Positions 6,997 through 10,782 of a stretch of DNA of 10,782 nucleotides are shown here, in pieces. The notes beneath the pieces were generated by a model. The model worked only from the letters and a program-made list of their open reading frames with translations, was not told where the DNA came from and searched no databases. The DNA comes from Leptospiraceae bacterium (GTDB lineage Bacteria; Spirochaetota; Leptospiria; Leptospirales; Leptonemataceae): NCBI GenBank assembly GCA_020440935.1, contig JAGRNC010000059.1, forward strand, positions 1 to 10,782. The letters run 5' to 3'. Position 1 is the first letter of the stretch. Every line of letters starts with the position of its first letter. Position numbers and translations under genes: made by a program.

Positions 6997-7034
6997 GGAA
7001 CAGAGTTCCGTTTAATAAAAAAATTAAAAAAAAT
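6997..7034 (+). promoter_or_regulatory. Inverted repeat and A/T-rich tract upstream of the ECF sigma operon
   Basis: In the 101-base gap between 6972 and 7074 there is a perfect 5-bp inverted repeat, GGAAC-AGA-GTTCC (6997-7009), directly followed by an almost pure A/T tract (7011-7034) in a region of otherwise about 50% GC. The pair could be an operator or promoter for the sigma operon, with the A tracts as an UP-like or bent element. It could also be a weak terminator for the upstream gene. GGAAC is also the common core of ECF -35 elements, but no matching -10 lies at the usual distance. Confidence 0.3.
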
Positions 7035-7073
7035 GCAACCGCCCGGACCAGGGACGGTCATAGGAAGTGTAGA

Positions 7074-7463
7074 ATGGAAGAACAGACTACTCAGGAATTG
7101 CTAAAGAAGCTCATTGAGTTACAGAGTACGCATCCGCAGACTTCGGCGGCCGAAGTGATAATCAGCGTAGTGCCCTTGCTGGGAGTAATCCTTGGAGCCA
7201 CACTTTTGTTCTTCTTCTTTCTCTGGAATTATAGGTTAAAGAAGGAGCTTATCCGGGCGGGACAGTATCAGTATCAGTCATTGAAGACCGTTCGCATATT
7301 TACTTTATTAATTGGAATCATTAGTCTGTCCGTAGGGATTCCCATGAGCGCGTTGTTCATCGCCATGGAAGGGGCATCGTATAGTTTGCTGGGAGGACTG
7401 ATTCCGAGCTTTGTGGGTCTGGGGCTGATCATCTTCTATAGCGTTTCCAGAAAAAGAGATTAA
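7074..7463 (+). CDS. Small membrane protein with three transmembrane helices, first gene of the ECF sigma operon
   Basis: The gene encodes 129 aa from ATG 7074, with AGGAAG seven bases upstream. Residues 1-26 are charged and helical (MEEQTTQELLKKLIELQS). Hydrophobic segments at about 27-51, 73-97 and 101-124 are separated by a basic loop (NYRLKKELIRAGQYQYQSLK), and the protein ends in SRKRD. By the positive-inside rule, the basic loop and tail are both assigned to the cytoplasm. Small membrane proteins of this look (some annotated DUF6249) are found next to ECF sigma factors in other bacteria, but I cannot confirm the family. Its stop lies seven bases before the sigma factor start, so the two are almost certainly co-transcribed. 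A role in sensing or in modulating the anti-sigma factor is plausible but inferred only from position. Confidence 0.85.
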   Translation: MEEQTTQELLKKLIELQSTHPQTSAAEVIISVVPLLGVILGATLLFFFFLWNYRLKKELIRAGQYQYQSLKTVRIFTLLIGIISLSVGIPMSALFIAMEGASYSLLGGLIPSFVGLGLIIFYSVSRKRD

Positions 7464-7470
7464 TCTGGAA

Positions 7471-8010
7471 GTGAAAGATCAGGAATTTGAGCAACTGGTT
7501 CAAGAATCCACTGACATGATTTTTAGCCTGGGTATGCGGCTGTTTCGCAAAAACCAGGAGGATGCGATGGATTTCGTGCAGGATGCATTCCTGCGAGCCT
7601 ACGACAAATGGGAGACTTTTGAGGGTCGCTCAAAGCGTAGCACCTGGCTCTATTCGCTGGCCTTGAATCTGGGCTTAAACCGGCTGAGCAAACAGAAGCG
7701 AATGCCATCCTTTGCCGCCGAACCAGGAATACTGGATGAGACCGTGGCGGCAGCAGATACTCCGGAATCCATTGTAACGGAGATGCTGGAACGGGAGGAA
7801 GTAGAAGGAATGCTTCAGGAAGCTCTTGAGGAGCTCCCCGAGAATTACAGGCTTCCGATTGTATTGTTATACTATGAGAAGATGTCTTATCGCGAAATGA
7901 GCGAAAGACTGGATGCCTCCGAGGGAACGCTAAAGTCCCTTGTGTATCGAGGCAAGATGCAGCTAAGAGATCGGCTGAAGAAGTATTCGGAGAGTATGGA
8001 AAATGGATAA
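7471..8010 (+). CDS. ECF (group IV) RNA polymerase sigma factor
   Basis: The 179-aa protein has the size and two-domain form of ECF sigma factors, which direct RNA polymerase to stress or envelope promoters. Region 2 spans residues about 6-75, with the typical DFVQDAFLRAYDKWETF (34-50) and STWLYSLALNLGLNRL (57-72). Region 4 spans about 114-169, with ELPENYRLPIVLLYYEKMSY and the helix-turn-helix REMSERLDASEGTLKSLVYRG. There is no region 3, as expected. The linker (78-108) is acidic and Ala-rich. The GTG start is the only one that keeps region 2 complete. Its ribosome binding site is weak, so coupling to the preceding stop seven bases upstream is likely. The gene overlaps the downstream anti-sigma gene by eight bases (ATGGATAA). 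The ECF subgroup cannot be set by eye. Confidence 0.95.
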   Translation: MKDQEFEQLVQESTDMIFSLGMRLFRKNQEDAMDFVQDAFLRAYDKWETFEGRSKRSTWLYSLALNLGLNRLSKQKRMPSFAAEPGILDETVAAADTPESIVTEMLEREEVEGMLQEALEELPENYRLPIVLLYYEKMSYREMSERLDASEGTLKSLVYRGKMQLRDRLKKYSESMENG

Positions 8011-8464
8011 TCCCAAGCATTACATTAGAGAGATTCGCGAGGCCCACGAGCAACTCGACCACCGTGCACTCGCCCACATCGAAATTTGCCCGCTCTGCCG
8101 CTCCGAGTACGAAGTTTACCGAAAGATCGAGCATACCGTTCAGCATATGCCTCAGTATACTGCTCCCTTAATGCTTCGAGATTTGATCTTGCAGCGGGTT
8201 ATTCGGCCCGCTTATAAGCTGTGGCATCTGTTCCTTGGCCTTACGGCAGCCATACTGAGCCCGATGGTTCTGGTATACCTGGATAGATCCTACCAGCTTA
8301 TCTACATGGGCGATCGTGCCATGATGTATACATTCATCATGTACGGAGTACTGGTGCCAGGAGTCATTATGCCGCTTTCCTCCATGCTCTTTCGCCGCTA
8401 TCGCGCAACCATTGAACATTTCTCAGACAATGTGGACGCATTCCTAGAAAAGCACGGCCAGTAA
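8003..8464 (+). CDS. Membrane-bound ZAS-type anti-sigma factor
   Basis: The 153-aa protein overlaps the end of the ECF sigma gene, the classic arrangement for a cognate anti-sigma factor that holds the sigma at the membrane. The N-terminal cytoplasmic part has His25-x3-Cys29-x2-Cys32 (HIEICPLC), the core of the zinc-binding anti-sigma motif; an upstream His, H15 or H20, could complete it. Two transmembrane helices follow at about 73-93 and 107-130, joined by a very short loop (DRSYQLIYMGDR), so there is almost no extracytoplasmic sensor domain. A basic C-terminal tail (RRYRATIEHFSDNVDAFLEKHGQ) returns to the cytoplasm. This topology suggests that a signal is received within the membrane or by a partner, for which the 3-TM protein at 7074 is the obvious candidate. 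Function is inferred from motif and position. Confidence 0.88.
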   Translation: MDNPKHYIREIREAHEQLDHRALAHIEICPLCRSEYEVYRKIEHTVQHMPQYTAPLMLRDLILQRVIRPAYKLWHLFLGLTAAILSPMVLVYLDRSYQLIYMGDRAMMYTFIMYGVLVPGVIMPLSSMLFRRYRATIEHFSDNVDAFLEKHGQ

Positions 8465-8473
8465 GTCCTCTTT

Positions 8474-8534
8474 GGGCTGCGAGGGCCCACACTCGTTGCC
8501 CGATTCCATAGCCGCGCTCAAGGCCGTCCCGGCC
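8474..8534 (+). terminator. Two hairpins after the ECF operon, possible transcript end
   Basis: The first hairpin pairs GGGCTGCGAG (8474-8483) with CTCGTTGCCC (8492-8501), with one T-T mismatch, one G-T pair and an 8-base loop. The second is a perfect GGCCG-TCC-CGGCC (8522-8534). Neither is followed by a T run, so intrinsic termination is unsure; a Rho-dependent or RNA-stabilising role is equally possible. The rest of the 234-base gap (8465-8698) shows no other gene except the small ORF at 8662. Confidence 0.3.
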
Positions 8535-8661
8535 CTGTACTTCTGTTAAATCATACGAATCCCACTTCGCTTGTCGATTTCCAAAAAAAGAAACGCGCGG
8601 AAAAAAGTTGTTCAGAGTTTCCCCCACCGGTCGATCTTATAAGCGAGGGAAGAAGGCAAGG

Positions 8662-8724
8662 ATGCCCGACCTCGTTACAGAGTTGCACGGAGGCGACAAT
8701 GAGACATCAACACGAATGGTTTGA
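8662..8724 (+). CDS. Possible 20-codon leader ORF overlapping the next gene's start
   Basis: ATG 8662 opens a 20-codon frame (MPDLVTELHGG... to TGA at 8722-8724) with GAAGG about six bases upstream. It runs in another frame through the ribosome binding site and start codon of the 74-aa gene at 8699, ending 23 bases inside it. If translated, it would control access to, or couple with, that start. A frame this short arises often by chance, so this is only a candidate. Confidence 0.25.
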   Translation: MPDLVTELHGGDNETSTRMV

Positions 8725-8923
8725 AGAAGAAATGGATCCCGAGTACCGCGCGCAGATCTTTTTCGCGCGAAAGCAGCTACTGGGTTCCGTAGAAAGCCCC
8801 ACAATTTTGCCACAAAATGGACTGTTTGCTCGAGCCTTGCTCGACGAAAAGCAGATTAAGAAAGTGGAACAAATCCGACAACGCCGCCTGGCCGCAGTCG
8901 CCGATCGTTTCCAGGCCGACTGA
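8699..8923 (+). CDS. Hypothetical protein, 74 aa, highly charged
   Basis: The gene encodes 74 aa from ATG 8699 with a strong ribosome binding site (GGAGG, six bases upstream). It is not a family I recognise. It begins MRHQHEWFEEEMDPEYRAQ and continues with FFARKQLLGSVESPTILPQNGLFARALLDEKQ and a basic, helical tail (IKKVEQIRQRRLAAVADRF). It has no signal peptide, membrane helix or cysteine. The balance of acidic N-terminus and basic C-terminus suggests a small cytoplasmic helical protein. It stands alone between the two hairpins downstream of the anti-sigma gene and a GC-rich hairpin at 8945, so it may be its own transcription unit. A TTATAA at 8637-8642 could be part of its promoter, though the matching -35 is poor. 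Confidence 0.7.
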   Translation: MRHQHEWFEEEMDPEYRAQIFFARKQLLGSVESPTILPQNGLFARALLDEKQIKKVEQIRQRRLAAVADRFQAD

Positions 8924-8944
8924 GAACTAGCGAATACGAGTCGA

Positions 8945-8965
8945 TCCGGGTCGTTTCGGCCCGGA
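8945..8965 (+). terminator. GC-rich hairpin after the 74-aa gene
   Basis: TCCGGGTCG (8945-8953) pairs with CGGCCCGGA (8957-8965) around a TTT loop: nine pairs with one T-G wobble. It starts 21 bases after the stop codon. The following bases (CAGTTTCC) are only weakly T-rich, so it may be an imperfect intrinsic terminator or a 3'-end stabiliser. It lies in the 102-base gap before the P450 gene. Confidence 0.4.
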
Positions 8966-9025
8966 CAGTTTCCTGACGAATAAGAAATCCCTTTACCACG
9001 AAACCACCAATCGCGGATCTGAACC

Positions 9026-10336
9026 ATGGGCCATCCAATCCCGGGACCGCGCTCCCTTCCTTTTATTGGCAACACATTCGAATTCAGAAAAAATCCGCCG
9101 GGCTACATGAATGAAGTCCACAATGAATACGGCGATATGGCGGTTATTCGTGCCGGTTGGCGCAAACTAATCCTCGTATTCCACCCCGATCAAATCCGGG
9201 AAATCCTGGTAGAAAAGCATAAGTCCTTTCGCAAGAGTCGCGGCCTTCGATTGCTCGGCCTTTTGCTGGGAGAAGGATTACTGACCCTGGAAGGCGATGC
9301 GCATAGAAAACATCGTAAACTCATACAGCCGGCTTTTCAGAAAAGGCGAATCGATGCATACGGAGTATATATCCGAAAGGCATGCAATGATGTTAGCGCA
9401 AAATGGACCGATGGGCAACAGATCGATGTGCATCGATGGATGATGTATCTGGCCTTAACGATCGCCTCCCGTTCCCTCTTTAACGCAGACGTAGAAGACG
9501 ACGCGCCCGAAGTCGGCGAGGCCCTGGATCGCGCCATGCAGGACTTTAATCGAGTGGTGAGCAATCCGCTAGGTCCCCTTCTGGTAAGGCTTCCCACTGT
9601 TGCCGGTCGCCGGTTCCGATCCGCACGGAAGCAACTGGATCGCATAGTCTACGGAATTATCGAAGAAAGACGAAAGGACAACAGAGACCACGGAGACTTC
9701 TTATCCATTCTGTTTTCGAAAGATGAAAACGGAATGGGGCTGAGCCCAAAGCAAATCCGCGATGAGGCAATGACAATCTTTCTGGCCGGGCATGAAACCA
9801 CGGCCAATGCTTTGAGCTGGAGCATCTACCTACTTTCCAGGAATCCTGCCTTTGCAGAAAGGCTTCGCAATGAGCTTCGCGCAGCTCCAGCCACAATAGA
9901 ACCGGATACCGAACTGCCACTGACCACCGCCTTGTTCTCGGAGGCGATGCGCTTGTATCCGCCAGTCTGGGCATTTGGACGCGAATCCATTGAACCTGTA
10001 GAGGTGGGCGGCCACTTGCTTCCCCGCGGGACCACCTTCTTACTCAGTCCGTATGTAACGCATCGCGATCCGAGATTCTGGGATGCGCCCAATGAATTTC
10101 GGCCCGATCGATGGCTCGAAGATGCCGCCGGGCAACCGCGATTCCGGTACTTTCCTTTTGGCGGGGGGCCCCGGATTTGCATTGGCGAACCATTTGCCTG
10201 GATGGAAGGTCGAATGGTTTTAGCTCAGATGCTTCGCATGTGGGACTTTCAAGTGGACGGGGCCACGGTGCGACCAAAAGCGTTGGTTACTCTAAGACCC
10301 GAGGGCGGCATCCCCGCTCGTCTGGTTCGCCTATGA
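9026..10336 (+). CDS. Cytochrome P450 monooxygenase, soluble
   Basis: The 436-aa protein has all P450 hallmarks. The proline-rich N-terminus is PGPRSLPFIGN. A C-helix region reads HRKHRKLIQPAF. The oxygen-activating I-helix motif AGHETT is at 254-259. The K-helix ExxR is E306-x-x-R309 (EAMR). A PERF-like FRPDRW follows. The haem loop FGGGPRICIG (378-387) has thiolate ligand Cys385. There is no signal or membrane anchor, so it is a cytosolic bacterial enzyme needing separate redox partners; none is in the window and there is no fused reductase. The haem-loop context (RYFPFGGGPRICIGEPFAWMEG) resembles bacterial fatty-acid or terpenoid hydroxylases of CYP102/CYP110-like type, but the substrate cannot be read from sequence. 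The start at ATG 9026 is well placed, although its ribosome binding site is weak. The last four bases (ATGA) overlap the truD start. Confidence 0.95.
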   Translation: MGHPIPGPRSLPFIGNTFEFRKNPPGYMNEVHNEYGDMAVIRAGWRKLILVFHPDQIREILVEKHKSFRKSRGLRLLGLLLGEGLLTLEGDAHRKHRKLIQPAFQKRRIDAYGVYIRKACNDVSAKWTDGQQIDVHRWMMYLALTIASRSLFNADVEDDAPEVGEALDRAMQDFNRVVSNPLGPLLVRLPTVAGRRFRSARKQLDRIVYGIIEERRKDNRDHGDFLSILFSKDENGMGLSPKQIRDEAMTIFLAGHETTANALSWSIYLLSRNPAFAERLRNELRAAPATIEPDTELPLTTALFSEAMRLYPPVWAFGRESIEPVEVGGHLLPRGTTFLLSPYVTHRDPRFWDAPNEFRPDRWLEDAAGQPRFRYFPFGGGPRICIGEPFAWMEGRMVLAQMLRMWDFQVDGATVRPKALVTLRPEGGIPARLVRL

Positions 10337-10782
10337 GCTCTTATGCCGGCTTTCTTGCGTATCGCGTAAAGATGCAGCCAGAGGACTTTTGTGTGGAAGA
10401 AGAATCAACGCTTCCCATCCAAAAGCACGGGGCCTTTACCGTTTATGAACTAAAAAAATCTGATTGGAATACCGTGGATGCTCTTCTTCAAGTGCAAAAG
10501 AAATTTCATGTTCCATTGAAACTGTTCAACTATGGAGGAAAGAAAGACCGCCATGCTTTCACCCGACAACTAGTAACCGTTGAAGATTCCAGGGATCTTA
10601 GCTTTGATTCGGATCATTTCTCGTTTAAGCGCATCGGATGCAGCGACCGGCCAATGATTCCAGAGTTGATTCGGTCCAATCGGTTTCGGCTTTGCGTGCG
10701 TAATATCCTGGAGCGGGAACTACCTTCCATTGAATCGGCTGTTTCGCGAGTCCATGCTATGGGATTTCCCAATTACTTTGAT
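10333..10782 (+). CDS. truD: tRNA pseudouridine(13) synthase TruD, N-terminal part (cut by the window edge)
   Basis: The first 150 codons of a gene open to the right edge. TruD converts U13 of tRNAs (tRNA-Glu in E. coli) to pseudouridine. Visible family features are the N-terminal KMQPEDFCVEE (13-23), KHGAFTVYELKKSDWNTVDAL, and the catalytic loop YGGKKDRHAFTRQ with nucleophile Asp72, which matches the GxKDxxAxTxQ motif of the family. The fragment ends in GFPNYFD, the conserved FPNYF segment that precedes the QRFG motif in TruD. ATG 10333 overlaps the P450 stop as ATGA, so translation is likely coupled. I see no independent ribosome binding site inside the P450 end beyond weak purines. Pairing of a P450 with truD looks like opportunistic operon packing rather than a shared pathway. 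Confidence 0.93.
   Translation, partial: MSSYAGFLAYRVKMQPEDFCVEEESTLPIQKHGAFTVYELKKSDWNTVDALLQVQKKFHVPLKLFNYGGKKDRHAFTRQLVTVEDSRDLSFDSDHFSFKRIGCSDRPMIPELIRSNRFRLCVRNILERELPSIESAVSRVHAMGFPNYFD

Noticed and set aside
7523..8146. A 207-aa open frame on the minus strand over the sigma and anti-sigma genes
   Set aside because: It opposes two clear, motif-bearing genes and has Pro/Arg/Ser-rich shadow-type composition.

Overview
The window is a stretch of ordinary bacterial chromosome of roughly 50% GC with tightly packed genes. The mix suggests a spirochaete of the order Leptospirales or a near relative: a 7TMR-DISM receptor, a YheS-like ABC-F protein, an ECF sigma/anti-sigma pair, a soluble P450 and several lineage-specific secreted or hypothetical proteins. 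That placement is an inference from family content, not from a marker alignment. I see no insertion sequence, integrase, CRISPR array, rRNA or phage gene, and no gap over 300 bases without a gene. The longest gap is 8465-8698.

Layout. (1) 1-955, minus: the N-terminal 318 codons of a membrane sensor (signal peptide, extracytoplasmic sensor domain, first helices of a 7TM module) whose effector end lies outside the window. It diverges from a 195-aa acidic hypothetical (1051-1638, plus). (2) 1697-2119, minus: a small secreted protein with a DUF1566/lectin-like pattern. (3) 2291-2362: tRNA-Arg(CCT), followed after a single base by the prfA (RF1) start codon at 2364. (4) 3452-5742, minus: an ABC-F ATPase followed by a 93-aa hypothetical in one probable operon, whose stop codon overlaps that of prfA tail to tail. 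(5) 5767-6972, plus: an unrecognised exported protein of about 400 aa with an uncertain start. (6) 7074-8464, plus: a three-gene unit of a 3-TM membrane protein, an ECF sigma factor and a ZAS-type anti-sigma factor, the last two overlapping by 8 bases. (7) 8699-8923: a 74-aa hypothetical with a strong ribosome binding site, preceded by a possible overlapping 20-codon leader ORF. (8) 9026-10782, plus: a cytochrome P450 whose stop overlaps the start of truD (tRNA pseudouridine-13 synthase), which is cut by the right edge.

Two functional themes recur. One is translation and tRNA metabolism: tRNA-Arg, RF1, a ribosome-associated ABC-F protein and TruD. The other is envelope sensing and signalling: the 7TMR-DISM receptor, the ECF/anti-sigma operon and the secreted proteins. 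The most unusual architecture is the tRNA-prfA junction. There, 3' maturation of the tRNA would leave the RF1 message with one nucleotide before its AUG, and the only Shine-Dalgarno-like bases are the tRNA acceptor stem itself. I found no clearly new defence or mobile system.
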